64,000 bases of DNA, taken from assembly GCF_005937885.2 (NCBI RefSeq), contig NZ_CP042176.1, positions 6,629,501 through 6,693,500 on the forward strand, read 5' to 3'. The notes beneath the pieces were generated by a model that worked only from the letters and a program-made list of their open reading frames with translations, was not told the DNA's origin and did not search any database. Of the stretch, positions 40,997 to 50,078 are shown in pieces. Source of the DNA: Bradyrhizobium sp. KBS0727 (GTDB lineage: Bacteria; Pseudomonadota; Alphaproteobacteria; Rhizobiales; Xanthobacteraceae). The position numbers and the translations under genes are program-made. How positions within the stretch are numbered: the first letter of the stretch is position 1; each line of letters starts with the position of its first letter.

Positions 40997-43111
40997 ATGA
41001 CCACAACTGATCGTCGCGATTTTCTTCGCGTCTTGAGTGGCGCAACAATTGCTGCCGCTACACTACCGCAAAGCATCGGTCGCGCACTGGCGCTTCCCGC
41101 GAACCATCGCACCGGCACGATCCGGGACATCGATCACATCGTCATCCTCACGCAGGAGAATCGCGGGTTCGATCATTATTTCGGCAGTCTGCGCGGGGTG
41201 CGGGGATTTGGCGATCCGCGTCCGGCATTTCTGCCCTCCGGCAAGTCCGTGTGGCATCAGCCGAACGGCAATTCAGAAGTGCTGCCGTTCCATCCCACGG
41301 CGCCCAACCTCGGAGCGCAATTCATGGTTGGTACCGAGCACGGCTGGACGAAGGGCCATGCGGCATGGAATGGCGGAAAATACGATCAGTGGATCCCGAA
41401 CAAGGGCAGCCAGACGATGGCGTATCTGACCCGCGCCGATATCCCGTTCCACTATGCCCTGGCCGACGCCTTCACCATCTGCGACGCCTACCATTGTTCG
41501 GTGATGGGTCCGACCGATCCGAACCGATATTATATGTGGACGGGCTGGGTCGGCAACGACGGTCAAGGCGGCGGACCGGTGATCAGCAACGCCGAGGTCG
41601 GGTATGACTGGCCGACCTTTCCGGAGCGCCTGGAAAAGGCTGGCGTGTCCTGGAAGATTTATCAGGATGTCGGAAACGGGTTGGATGCCAACGGGTATTG
41701 GGGCTGGACGAATAATCCCTACATCGGCAACTATGGCGATAATTCGTTGCTCTATTTCCATCAATATCAAAATGCCGCGCCAGGCACTCCGCTTTACGAC
41801 AAGGCGAGGACAGGAACAAACGTCCTGCAGGGCGGAACTCTGTTCGACCGGCTCCGTGCGGATGTCGCCAGCAACTCCTTGCCGCAGGTTTCGTGGATCG
41901 CGGCTCCCGAGGCCTATTCGGAGCATGCGAATTGGCCAACCAATTACGGCGCCTGGTACATCAGCCAAGTGCTCGATGCGCTAACCTCCAATCCGGAGGT
42001 CTGGGGCAGGACCGCACTGTTCATCAATTACGACGAAAACGACGGCCTATTTGATCACATCATTCCGCCCTACCCGCCGCAATCCGCCGCGCAAGGCCAG
42101 TCCACGGTCGACGCGAGCAACGAGATATTTCAGGGCAGCGCGTCCTATCCCACCGCGAACTATCCCGTCGGTCCCTACGGCCTGGGCACCCGCGTGCCGA
42201 TGCTCGTGGTGTCGCCCTGGAGCAAGGGCGGCTACGTCTGTTCGCAGGTGTTCGACCATACCTCGCTGATCCAGTTCATCGAGAGGCGCTTTGGTCCGCA
42301 TCACCCCGGACTGATCGAGACTCAAATCTCCGCGTGGCGCCGTGCCATCTGCGGAGATCTGACATCCGCCTTCAATTTCGCCAGACCTGATGCCACGGTT
42401 GTGGCAATGCCGAGTACCTCCGGCGACGCGCCGCCGGCCGCCGACATCGCGTCGGGAAAAACCTACCCGAGCTACGTGCCGGCCATTCCGGTCAATCAAA
42501 CGATGCCGACCCAAGAGGGTGGACTGCGCCCCGCGCGCCCGTTGCCGTATGAATTGCATGTGGATGGCGACGCCGATTTCCCGAAACGTTCGTTCAATAT
42601 CGGCTTTCGCAATACCGGCGATGCCGGCGCGTGCTTCCACGTACGCTCCGGCAATACTTCCGCCGGACCATGGACCTATACGGTGGAGGCCGGCAAGTCG
42701 TTGTCCGATACCTGGAACGTCGCGGCGAACCCCAATGGCGAGTATGATCTTTCCGTTTACGGGCCGAACGGCTTTTTACGTGCGTTCAAGGGCGGCATCG
42801 GGATCGCCCGGGCCAATCTCGATGTTGACGGCCGCTACGGCGACGACGATTCCGAATTCGAACTGGCCGTCACCAATCGCGGGGCAGCGGCCTGCACGGT
42901 AAGCATCGTGAACTCCTACACCAATGAAACGATGAGCCATTGGCTGGATCGTGGTCAGTCGGTCAGGAAGAATTGGCCGCTGAAGGAGAGTCACGGCTGG
43001 TACGATCTGGTGATCCACGTCAACACCGACCAAGGCTTCGAGCAGCGTCTGGCCGGTCACATCGAGACCGGAAGAGACAGTGCCAGCGATCCGGGCATCG
43101 GAATCGTCTGA
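40997..43111 (+). CDS. Tat-exported phospholipase C (phosphocholine-specific type)
   Basis: A 704-residue enzyme with a Tat signal peptide (TTTDRRDFLRVLSGATIAAATLP). The catalytic domain (about residues 35-470) shows DHIVILTQENRGFDHYFGSLRGVRGFGDPRP, NGGKYDQWI, CSVMGPTDPNRYYMWTG and LFINYDENDGLFDHI. The two C-terminal repeats (about 510-600 and 605-695; LPYELHVDGD..., RANLDVDGRYGDDDSEFELAV) match DUF756 modules of bacterial phospholipases C (PlcH/PlcN group). It cleaves phosphatidylcholine to diacylglycerol and phosphocholine. Tat export followed by Gsp secretion is the known route for the Pseudomonas enzymes, which fits the neighbouring T2SS. Confidence 0.94.
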   Translation: MTTTDRRDFLRVLSGATIAAATLPQSIGRALALPANHRTGTIRDIDHIVILTQENRGFDHYFGSLRGVRGFGDPRPAFLPSGKSVWHQPNGNSEVLPFHPTAPNLGAQFMVGTEHGWTKGHAAWNGGKYDQWIPNKGSQTMAYLTRADIPFHYALADAFTICDAYHCSVMGPTDPNRYYMWTGWVGNDGQGGGPVISNAEVGYDWPTFPERLEKAGVSWKIYQDVGNGLDANGYWGWTNNPYIGNYGDNSLLYFHQYQNAAPGTPLYDKARTGTNVLQGGTLFDRLRADVASNSLPQVSWIAAPEAYSEHANWPTNYGAWYISQVLDALTSNPEVWGRTALFINYDENDGLFDHIIPPYPPQSAAQGQSTVDASNEIFQGSASYPTANYPVGPYGLGTRVPMLVVSPWSKGGYVCSQVFDHTSLIQFIERRFGPHHPGLIETQISAWRRAICGDLTSAFNFARPDATVVAMPSTSGDAPPAADIASGKTYPSYVPAIPVNQTMPTQEGGLRPARPLPYELHVDGDADFPKRSFNIGFRNTGDAGACFHVRSGNTSAGPWTYTVEAGKSLSDTWNVAANPNGEYDLSVYGPNGFLRAFKGGIGIARANLDVDGRYGDDDSEFELAVTNRGAAACTVSIVNSYTNETMSHWLDRGQSVRKNWPLKESHGWYDLVIHVNTDQGFEQRLAGHIETGRDSASDPGIGIV

Positions 43112-43460
43112 AGCGTTCCGGTTAACCGATCAAGCTGAGACTTCCCAGGCGGGACGGGTAAATGTCGCTGACCCCGGCGTTCGCACGTCCCGCCGCAATT
43201 CTATTGCGGTCGCTGCAGCTGGCTTGGCTGGCTTGAGGCTTCATGATTTACGGCACTTGCATAGACGTGGGTGCCGGTTCTGGCAGCGCGCGCCCGGTTA
43301 TTGGAAAGCTGCTGGGGACAACCGGATTTCCTTCATCAGGTATCGCGGTTCACCAGCGAATATTCTTATCAAAATCGGCGCTCCCATCACCCGGTCATCG
43401 ACGTGAAATATTCGACTGCCACAGTCCCGGCTGTAACAACAAATTGCGGAGAATATTGTC
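43112..43460. other. Intergenic region between two phosphoesterase genes
   Basis: 349 bp without a gene. It holds an inverted repeat with arms GGCGGGACG (43149-43157) and CGTCCCGCC (43187-43195), without a T run, and presumably the promoter of the next gene. Confidence 0.5.
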
Positions 43461-45032
43461 ATGGCACTGAAGACGATTGCCCTCAGTCTGCTGGCCGGGG
43501 TCGCCTGTGGCGCGACCGCGCAGGCGGCCGATATCGATCACGTCCTGCTGATCAGCGTGGACGGCCTGCACGCGCTCGACGTGGCGCGCTACGTTGAAGG
43601 CCATCCGAATTCGGCTTTTGCCGAATTGTCCAGCCATGGCATCACTTACAGCAATGCCCGCACGCCCTCGCTCTCGGATTCGTTCCCGGGCCTGCTGGCC
43701 TTGGTCACCGGCGGCTCGCCGATTTCCCACGGTCTGTTCTACGATGTGAGCTATGACCGCAAACTCTTTGATCCGAGCAACGTTTCCTGCACGGGCGCGG
43801 CCGGCAACACCGTCGTATTCGATGAGAGCATTGATCATTACAACGGCAACATCTCCCAGAACACCATCGACCCGACCAAACTGCCGCGCGGGCGCAACGA
43901 GTTCGGCCACTGCGTTCCGGTGTATCCGCACAATGCGATCAGGACCAATACGATCTTCGAAGTGGTCAAGAGCAAGGGTGGCCGCACCGCCTGGGCGGAC
44001 AAGCACCCGGCCTATGATCTGGTCAATGGCCCCTCGGGCAAGGGCGTGGACGATCTCTACACGCCGGAAATCACCAACGTGAACGGCTTCGATGCCACTG
44101 TCAGCGTCGACTGCACGGTTGCGAACGATCAACTGAAGGTGACGGCGATCATTAATGAAATCAACGGCCTCAAGCATGACGGCTCGCCGAACGGCGGCGC
44201 CCCCGCGGTGTTCGGCATGAACTTCCAGGCGGTGAGCGTCGGGCAGAAACTGGCCAAGGACAACAAAGACGGCAGTTGCGCGCAGAGCACCCACACCGGC
44301 CAGCCCGGCGGCTACGCCGACGGCGCCGGAACGCCAACCGCGGTGCTGGCCTATGGCCTGCAGAAGACCGACGAAGCCCTGGGCAGCATGATCCGGGCGC
44401 TCAAGCAGCGCGGCCTCTATAACTCCACGCTGGTCATCGTCAGCGCCAAGCACGGCCAGTCGCCGATCAACCCGGCCAAAGTCAACAAGCCGGGCCATTT
44501 CGCCGACCTCGTTGCGGCGCTGCCGGACGCCGGAACCAATCCGGGAGCACTGGCCATCGCCAGCGCCAACGCCTGCCCCACCGGTCCATGCGGTTTCGTC
44601 CAGGACGACGACGTCGCGCTTATCTGGCTGCAGGATCAAAGCAAAACCCAGGCAACGGTCGATTACCTGAACGCCAACGCCAAGGCACTGTTCATTGACG
44701 AGGTCCTGGGCAGCGACGAGCTGAAACTCAAGTTCAACGATCCGACGCTTGACAGCCGCACGCCCGATATCATCGTTCAGCCTGTCTACGGCACCGTCTA
44801 CACCGGATCGAGCAAGAAGAACGCCGAGCACGGCGGAATGAGCTTCGGCGACACCAGTGTCGGGCTGATCGTTTCCAATCCGCGCTTCCCCGGCGTCGTA
44901 TTGAAAACACCAGTGCTCACCTCGCAGGTCGCGCCGACGATCCTGCAGGCGCTCGACATCGAACCTGAGGCGTTGAAGTCGGTGCGCGTCGAACGCACCG
45001 CGGTGTTGCCCGGCCTGTGGGACAATCGCTGA
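43461..45032 (+). CDS. Exported nucleotide pyrophosphatase/phosphodiesterase-like enzyme
   Basis: A 523-residue protein of the alkaline phosphatase superfamily, type I phosphodiesterase/nucleotide pyrophosphatase branch. The signal peptide is MALKTIALSLLAGVACGATAQA. DHVLLISVDGLHALD holds the first metal-binding Asp; TPSLSDSFPGLLALVTGG holds the likely nucleophile. Further ligands are in TLVIVSAKHGQSPI and AEHGGMSFGDTSVGLIV (His), near the C-terminus. It probably hydrolyses phosphodiesters or phosphonates outside the cell. It is the third phosphoesterase in the row, and a terminator follows. Confidence 0.88.
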   Translation: MALKTIALSLLAGVACGATAQAADIDHVLLISVDGLHALDVARYVEGHPNSAFAELSSHGITYSNARTPSLSDSFPGLLALVTGGSPISHGLFYDVSYDRKLFDPSNVSCTGAAGNTVVFDESIDHYNGNISQNTIDPTKLPRGRNEFGHCVPVYPHNAIRTNTIFEVVKSKGGRTAWADKHPAYDLVNGPSGKGVDDLYTPEITNVNGFDATVSVDCTVANDQLKVTAIINEINGLKHDGSPNGGAPAVFGMNFQAVSVGQKLAKDNKDGSCAQSTHTGQPGGYADGAGTPTAVLAYGLQKTDEALGSMIRALKQRGLYNSTLVIVSAKHGQSPINPAKVNKPGHFADLVAALPDAGTNPGALAIASANACPTGPCGFVQDDDVALIWLQDQSKTQATVDYLNANAKALFIDEVLGSDELKLKFNDPTLDSRTPDIIVQPVYGTVYTGSSKKNAEHGGMSFGDTSVGLIVSNPRFPGVVLKTPVLTSQVAPTILQALDIEPEALKSVRVERTAVLPGLWDNR

Positions 45033-45065
45033 ACGACGGCAACGATACCAGCGACTGAATTGCGG

Positions 45066-45093
45066 AAGGGCCCTGCATTCGTGGGGCCCTTTT
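45066..45093 (+). terminator. Rho-independent terminator
   Basis: Arms AAGGGCCC and GGGCCCTT with a short loop and a TTTT tail, 33 bp after the phosphodiesterase stop. Confidence 0.85.
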
Positions 45094-45194
45094 CGCTTTG
45101 CATGAGATGACGTCTTCGCGAATGATTTTGCAAAATCTTTTAGCGGTCTGCTAAAGCGGTCGGATCGTTTTGCTGTCGCAACAGGCCCCCCGGC

Positions 45195-45656
45195 ATGGTC
45201 GCCGTCATCGTATTCTTTGGAATGCTCTGCGTGCTGAGCGCCGTGCTGGCGTGGATAGACATCCGTCACGGCATTATTCCGGACTGGCTCAATCTGACGA
45301 TCGCCGCATTGGGATTGTCCAGGGCCGTGTTTGCCGGCGGCCCGCTGGCTGGTCTGGAGGCAGCCTTCCAGGGCGCGACGATCGGCGTCATCTTCTGGCT
45401 GCTGCGACGGCTTTATTTTCAGGTCCGGAAAATCCAGGGTCTTGGGCTGGGAGACGTCAAATTCCTTGCGGCGGCTGGAATCTGGGTTGGCGTCACCGGC
45501 CTGCCGCTACTGCTACTGGTTGCGGCGTCGAGCGCGCTGGCTTGCGCAGGCCTGCTGCAACTGGCCGGGCGGCAATTGACTCATCGGACCGCGCTTTCGT
45601 TCGGACCGTTCCTTGCCATCGGCCTACTGGTCGCGCTCGGTTTGCAATGGCCGTGA
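45195..45656 (+). CDS. gspO: Minimal type IV prepilin peptidase (A24 family)
   Basis: A 153-residue aspartic peptidase that cleaves and so matures the T2SS pseudopilins. The catalytic Asp residues lie in AWIDIRHGIIPDWL (near residue 21) and GLGLGDVKFLAAAG (the GxGD motif, near residue 85). It has about five membrane spans. The N-terminal cytoplasmic methyltransferase domain and its CxxC pairs are missing, as in TadV/CpaA peptidases. It converges on gspN with only 15 bp between the stops. As the only prepilin peptidase in the cluster it is the likely partner for GspG-K. Confidence 0.88.
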   Translation: MVAVIVFFGMLCVLSAVLAWIDIRHGIIPDWLNLTIAALGLSRAVFAGGPLAGLEAAFQGATIGVIFWLLRRLYFQVRKIQGLGLGDVKFLAAAGIWVGVTGLPLLLLVAASSALACAGLLQLAGRQLTHRTALSFGPFLAIGLLVALGLQWP

Positions 45657-45671
45657 GATCCATTGGAAGCA

Positions 45672-46301
45672 CTAGCGACCGGGTCTCTCGGGCCGCGGCG
45701 CCGGCGGCCTGGCGCCGCGAGACTCTCCCGCCGGCTGTCCGCTGCCAGGCTGCGGCAAGGCGAGAATGACAACCTCCTGATCCTTCGCCAGGGTCGCTTC
45801 ACGGCCCTGAACCGATCTCAACTTCCAGCCCTGATAATCCTCGCCGACTTTCAGCCGCAATGCCACCTTGGTCGATTGATCGAGGAAGATCCCGAACCCC
45901 TCATCGTCGCCTGATACGGTTCCGACCAAAGCGAGTTGCGGACGCTCAGGCTCGCGCGGTTTCGGCGCGACCAGCAGTTTCGGCGGTGCGGAGGGTGCAA
46001 CCGCAGGCACCGGCGGCCGCCGCGATGGTGAAAAGATCGGCCGGTCCCGCGTGCCCGACAGTACGCTGAGCGGAATCGCCCATAATGGATTTGCACTGAG
46101 CGTCCGTTCCAGCGCCGGCGCTAGCGCAGCCGGGGCAACGACGACCTGCGCCGCCGGCTTTTCCCAGATCGAGGGCGCCGCCGACGCAGGGGCGCGCGCA
46201 TCCCCGGCCTCGAGTATATCCGCACCTGCGGAGGTCGTGGCGGCGGTAGCCGGCGCCGCGGCCATCAGCAGCGCAACGACGATTACAGATCTCAGGATCA
46301 T
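45672..46301 (-). CDS. gspN: Type II secretion protein N with GspC-like HR segment
   Basis: A 209-residue protein with an N-terminal signal or membrane anchor (MILRSVIVVALLMAAAPATA), a Pro/Ala-rich linker, and a periplasmic part with NPLWAIPLSVLSGTRDRPIFSPSRRPP. It then has QLALVGTVSGDDEGFGIFLDQ...VGEDYQGWKLRSVQGREATLAKDQEVVILAL, which is the layout of the GspC homology region. In alphaproteobacterial clusters such genes are called gspN. No separate gspC is present, so this protein may couple the inner-membrane platform to the secretin. Its ATG overlaps the gspM stop by four bases. Confidence 0.75.
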   Translation of the reverse strand: MILRSVIVVALLMAAAPATAATTSAGADILEAGDARAPASAAPSIWEKPAAQVVVAPAALAPALERTLSANPLWAIPLSVLSGTRDRPIFSPSRRPPVPAVAPSAPPKLLVAPKPREPERPQLALVGTVSGDDEGFGIFLDQSTKVALRLKVGEDYQGWKLRSVQGREATLAKDQEVVILALPQPGSGQPAGESRGARPPAPRPERPGR

Positions 46302-46861
46302 TTCGCGCCCTGCCATTGTCCTGAAACCGCCAGCAGAACTCGCAGTTTTCCACTCCCGGAACCGGACCCATTGGCCGGGGCTTGCACCACGAGCTGATCG
46401 ATGAACAGAAAGGGCATGCCGGCCTCGATATCGTAGAGCAGTTGCTGCAGTCCGGCCTGTTCGATTTCGCAGCTCGCCAGGATGCTGAGAAATCCCGCCT
46501 TCGACTGCGTGCCTTTCAGTTCGACCTGGGTCGACAGCACGTTGCCGCCGAATTTTGTCACCGCGCCCGCGACGCGCTGGATCAATGCTGCACCGGCGAC
46601 GGTGACCGTCGCACCTTCCAGATTCGGCGAGCCCGCAGGTGCCGCGGCGTCGGCGGCCTGCCCCGGGGTGGCTGCAGACCTGCGGCCTTCGAGTTGCTCC
46701 AGCATCGACGCCGACGAAGCCAGCTCGGCCCGCTGGCCGAGCAGATCCGCAATAGAGAAGATCGCCGACAACAGCAGCGCCAGCACCACGGCGGCGTAGG
46801 CCGCCGCCGCTAGCGCCGGCGAACCCGAAAGGGCTTTCGTCAAGATGGCGATAGCCTTCAT
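46298..46861 (-). CDS. gspM: Type II secretion protein M
   Basis: A 187-residue bitopic inner-membrane protein: short cytoplasmic N-terminus, one span (ALAAAAYAAVVLALLLSAIFSIADLL), a coiled-coil-like stretch and a periplasmic ferredoxin-like domain (QVELKGTQSKAGFLSILASCEIEQAGLQQLLYDIEAGMPFLFIDQL). It matches the T2SSM_b/PilO-like group. With GspL it anchors the ATPase. The gene overlaps both neighbours by 4 bp. Confidence 0.85.
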   Translation of the reverse strand: MKAIAILTKALSGSPALAAAAYAAVVLALLLSAIFSIADLLGQRAELASSASMLEQLEGRRSAATPGQAADAAAPAGSPNLEGATVTVAGAALIQRVAGAVTKFGGNVLSTQVELKGTQSKAGFLSILASCEIEQAGLQQLLYDIEAGMPFLFIDQLVVQAPANGSGSGSGKLRVLLAVSGQWQGAK

Positions 46862-47937
46862 GTGCCCGATCCGAAATAGGGCGTCACATGCACCTCGATG
46901 TGGAAACGCTCGCCAGGATCACCTTGCGCACGCGTGGTCGGCGCAAAAAATGTCGCGCGGGAGAACTGCGGCGACTGTTCCATCAGCCGGATCAGGGACG
47001 GCGCATCCTGCGAAAGGCCAACCACCTGAACCTTGTCGCCCTCGATCCGCAATTCAGTGACATAGGTGCTGTCAGGAAGCACCCGCGAGATCGCTTCCAG
47101 TACCATCACGCTCGATGGCGTCGTCTGCTTTCGTTTCGCGAGCAGCCCCTGGGCCGATCCGGCCCCGGCATTTTGATTGAGCCGTAGCGCCGCACGGCGC
47201 TGGACGATCCGCTGCTGCAATTGCCGTTGCTCGGCATCGAGCGCGCCTCCCACATAGGTCGCCGCCGCGAGCGACGCCGCCGCGGCCAGACCGGCGCACA
47301 GTAATATAGCGCGCAAGATCTTCGGTACGTCGCGCCTTCGTCCGACCGGGCCCTGCAGACTGGTTTCATAGACCGCGAACTTGCCGGACGCGCCCCCACC
47401 GGACGGAGGCACGACCGATGCCGTCACGGATGCTGCGCCGAAGTCGCCCATCAGTCCGACCAGCGGCTGGATCCTGTTCCTGGACGTCGCCGCCAGCATC
47501 AGCTCGATGCGCTCGTTTGCGGTAACCGTTGGCGGACTCCAGCCGAACACGGCGTCGTTCGCGGCCCATGGCGTCAGGCGATCAATCTGCGCGCGGATCA
47601 TGCCGTCAAGAAAGTCCAACGCCCGCTTTGGAAAATCCAGCGTCCGAAACAGGATATGGTCGGGCTTGAGAAGGATTTCGACGCGGCTGCCGCGAAGTGC
47701 CGCCTCCCAATCCGCCCCAAGCGGAGGACTGGGCAGCCGGCCATCTGACAGCTTGAAGGATGCGTCCGGCAAGGCCGGTCCCCTGGTCGGGGAGACCATC
47801 GTCGCCGTGAAGACATTCTCATCGCCCTCGATCAGCGAAACCAGCCGTCGCCGCACGAACCGGTCGACCAGCGCGTCGACCGCAGCGGCGACCGCTGCAA
47901 TCCAGCCGGAAAAAAGCTCTCCGATCTCAGCGAGCAT
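46858..47937 (-). CDS. gspL: Type II secretion protein L (PilN-like)
   Basis: A 359-residue bitopic protein. The cytoplasmic half (VEILLKPDHILFRTLDFPKRALDFLDGMIRAQIDRLTPW) is GspL/PilM-like; one span lies near AILLCAGLAAAASLAAATYVGG, and the periplasmic part (SVMVLEAISRVLPDSTYVTELRIEGDKVQVVGLSQ) is PilN-like. GspL links the ATPase GspE to the inner-membrane platform. The ATG at 47937 overlaps the end of gspK by 11 bp; the longer frame to 47976 is less likely. Confidence 0.85.
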   Translation of the reverse strand: MLAEIGELFSGWIAAVAAAVDALVDRFVRRRLVSLIEGDENVFTATMVSPTRGPALPDASFKLSDGRLPSPPLGADWEAALRGSRVEILLKPDHILFRTLDFPKRALDFLDGMIRAQIDRLTPWAANDAVFGWSPPTVTANERIELMLAATSRNRIQPLVGLMGDFGAASVTASVVPPSGGGASGKFAVYETSLQGPVGRRRDVPKILRAILLCAGLAAAASLAAATYVGGALDAEQRQLQQRIVQRRAALRLNQNAGAGSAQGLLAKRKQTTPSSVMVLEAISRVLPDSTYVTELRIEGDKVQVVGLSQDAPSLIRLMEQSPQFSRATFFAPTTRAQGDPGERFHIEVHVTPYFGSGT

Positions 47938-48895
47938 CGCCACCTCCCGCCAGCTCTCGGGGCGAGCTAGCCGCAACCGTCACATTGTCCTGCCACGACA
48001 ACACGCGGTAGGGGTCCTCTTCGCCCCCAAGCGCAATGGTGACCTCCGACGCGGTCTGGCGGCCATTGCCAAACCTGACGACCGTCAGGACCCGAAAGGC
48101 CCCGCTTCTTTCGATCGTCGCGTGGGCCTGCGCCGGACCGAGCGCGGTCGCGACCACCGCCGCCTCTCTCGGCAGAGTCGACCGCTCCCGAACGAACTGC
48201 TTCAAACCGGCCGGCGTCATGCCGGGCAATGCGGCGAGCACCTCGGGCGGCGCGATCAGGGCATCGATCTTCTGCAGCCCGCTGAACACCGTCACCAACG
48301 GCAACGCACGATCGACCAGCGCAGGCGGCAACCCGACGACGAGAGCGAGTTCGTTGACATGTGCAAAGGGTGCCTGCCGGGGCGGGTAAGTAAGGCCCGC
48401 GGCGCGATAGAGCGACGATTCATCTTCGGCGGATTCCGGTTTCGGTGGCGTTCGCCAGCCGACAATGCGATCGGCATATTGCGCCGCCGCCTCCGGATCT
48501 GCGCCGAGATCGGACAAAAGGCCGGCCAACAGCTCCCTCGGCGCAAGATTGAGATCGATCCGGGCTGCCTCCGACAAAAAGGAAACGTCGATGGCCGCGT
48601 CGCCCAACCGAAATTGAAACGATCCCTGCGCGGGGCGGGCTTTCTCCTCCGCCAACAACAGCTGGTAGGCGGTCAGTTCGAGGCTCGCCGATACCAACGC
48701 TTCCGCCTGCAGGGCGGTATCGTCGACAGCCAGAGCTTGCGCGGAGTTGGAAACATAGATCGAAAAGATGGTCGCCAGCGCTGCGAGCGCTGCGAGGATC
48801 CAGAGCACGGCCACGATAATGAAGCCCTGTTCTGCGGTCTCGGCCACTGCGGTTTCAGCCACTATGGTTTCAGCCTTGGGCGATTGCTGTATCAT
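47927..48895 (-). CDS. gspK: Type II secretion minor pseudopilin K
   Basis: A 322-residue minor pseudopilin that caps the pseudopilus tip. Its class III leader reads ...AEQGFIIVAVLWILAALAALATIFSIYVS; instead of the usual Glu at mature position 5, Val is present, as is known for GspK proteins. The rest shows the helical SAM-like region (IDLNLAPRELLAGLLSDLGADPEAAAQYADRIVGWRTP and APFAHVNELALVVGLPPALVDRALPLVTVF). The ATG at 48895 gives MIQQSPKAETI; the frame to 49027 overlaps gspJ. Confidence 0.9.
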   Translation of the reverse strand: MIQQSPKAETIVAETAVAETAEQGFIIVAVLWILAALAALATIFSIYVSNSAQALAVDDTALQAEALVSASLELTAYQLLLAEEKARPAQGSFQFRLGDAAIDVSFLSEAARIDLNLAPRELLAGLLSDLGADPEAAAQYADRIVGWRTPPKPESAEDESSLYRAAGLTYPPRQAPFAHVNELALVVGLPPALVDRALPLVTVFSGLQKIDALIAPPEVLAALPGMTPAGLKQFVRERSTLPREAAVVATALGPAQAHATIERSGAFRVLTVVRFGNGRQTASEVTIALGGEEDPYRVLSWQDNVTVAASSPRELAGGGDAR

Positions 48896-48897
48896 GG

Positions 48898-49668
48898 TCA
48901 GCCGCCCTGCCCGGCTGTGGCCTTGGCGGCAGTTGAATTGTCCTTTGATACCCCGCCGGAACTTTCCCTGGAATTGCGCGCTGCGCCGTCGGAATTCCCG
49001 GGGCATGTCTTTCCCGGCTGCGCGCATTGTCCCACCACCTGCGCATCGACGTGAATTGAGGCCACCGTCGACACCGAGAGAACCTGTTCGGTCGCCGCAT
49101 CGCGAACCGTCAACTGGATTGCAGCCGGCAGACGGTCGGCATCATGCCAGTTGCTTTTCCATATCCGGTCCCGGCCCGCATAGGCAAACGACAGTCGGTA
49201 CGGCGCACGCAGCAGCACAACCGGATCCCCGGTCTGAATTTGTTCGGACAGCGACGCCCCCGGCGCCAGCGGCCCGAACGGCGCACGGGTGCGCACGGTC
49301 ACCAGTTCCTGGCGCTCGGTGGTCTCGCCGATCCGCACGACATCGAGGCCGGTCCTCGCATTCGGGCCGAAAGCCGTTCGCACGAAGGTCACCGACAGCT
49401 CCGAACCATCGAACAGCGGCTGGCGCTGCTCGCGATTGGCCGGAATGCTCTCTGCCGCGGCGATGTCGGCGCTGAGCCGCTGCAAGGCAAGACTGACCGA
49501 CTCGTTGCGCTGGATGCGCTCGACGCCCCGATTCCAGTTCGGCAGCCATTGCGAAGTGATGTTGGCAAGCGTCGACAACACCAGACCTGTCAACGCCAGT
49601 GCCACCAGCGTCTCGATCAGCGTAAAGCCGGCCTGGTCCGCCCGCGTTGTTGGATGCTCGATTGTCAT
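48898..49668 (-). CDS. gspJ: Type II secretion minor pseudopilin J
   Basis: A 256-residue pseudopilin. The leader and first helix read ADQAGFTLIETLVALALTGLVLSTLANI, with Glu at mature position 5. The C-terminal globular part (GFTLIE...DPVVLLRAPYRLSFAYAGRDRIWKSNW) matches GspJ, although the C-terminal tail is longer than usual and rich in Ser, Asn and Gly. It overlaps gspI by 4 bp and is followed by gspK after 2 bp. Confidence 0.9.
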   Translation of the reverse strand: MTIEHPTTRADQAGFTLIETLVALALTGLVLSTLANITSQWLPNWNRGVERIQRNESVSLALQRLSADIAAAESIPANREQRQPLFDGSELSVTFVRTAFGPNARTGLDVVRIGETTERQELVTVRTRAPFGPLAPGASLSEQIQTGDPVVLLRAPYRLSFAYAGRDRIWKSNWHDADRLPAAIQLTVRDAATEQVLSVSTVASIHVDAQVVGQCAQPGKTCPGNSDGAARNSRESSGGVSKDNSTAAKATAGQGG

Positions 49669-50078
49669 TGGCGGGGTCTGCGCATCAGGCGGACGGTTTG
49701 CAGGTCGAACGCGGCGCCCGAGGGCGATTGCACATGAATTTTGACGAGCTGCGGGGTCCAGGCAATGTTAGCGTCCTGAACCACCCAGTCTTTCCCCAAC
49801 GGCGCGATGTCGAGGTGCCACCGATAGCCGTTGAGATCGCCCGACGAGGCGCCGGGGGCAAGTTCGGCACGCGGCGGAATAGCTGTCGTCATCGCACTGC
49901 GGGTGACCTGGATCAGCGCGACATGCTGCTCCAGCGACTTCACGCCGCGCACGTTCGTCGCCATCACGGATCCGATCGCAACGATCGAGACGGCAACAAT
50001 CGCAAGCGCGATCAATACCTCGATGATCGTGAAGCCGGCGTCGGGGCCGTCAATTCGTGGCGGTGTCGCGCGAGACAA
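49665..50078 (-). CDS. gspI: Type II secretion minor pseudopilin I
   Basis: A 137-residue pseudopilin with leader and helix DAGFTIIEVLIALAIVAVSIVAIGSVMA (Glu at mature position 5). GspI starts the assembly of the tip complex with J and K. It overlaps gspH by 29 bp and gspJ by 4 bp, so the three are tightly coupled. Confidence 0.92.
   Translation of the reverse strand: MSRATPPRIDGPDAGFTIIEVLIALAIVAVSIVAIGSVMATNVRGVKSLEQHVALIQVTRSAMTTAIPPRAELAPGASSGDLNGYRWHLDIAPLGKDWVVQDANIAWTPQLVKIHVQSPSGAAFDLQTVRLMRRPRQ

Noticed and set aside
43395..45269. Minus-strand open frame of about 624 codons opposite the phosphodiesterase gene
   Set aside because: It is a shadow of a gene with a signal peptide and conserved active-site motifs; its own translation shows no motif or signal.
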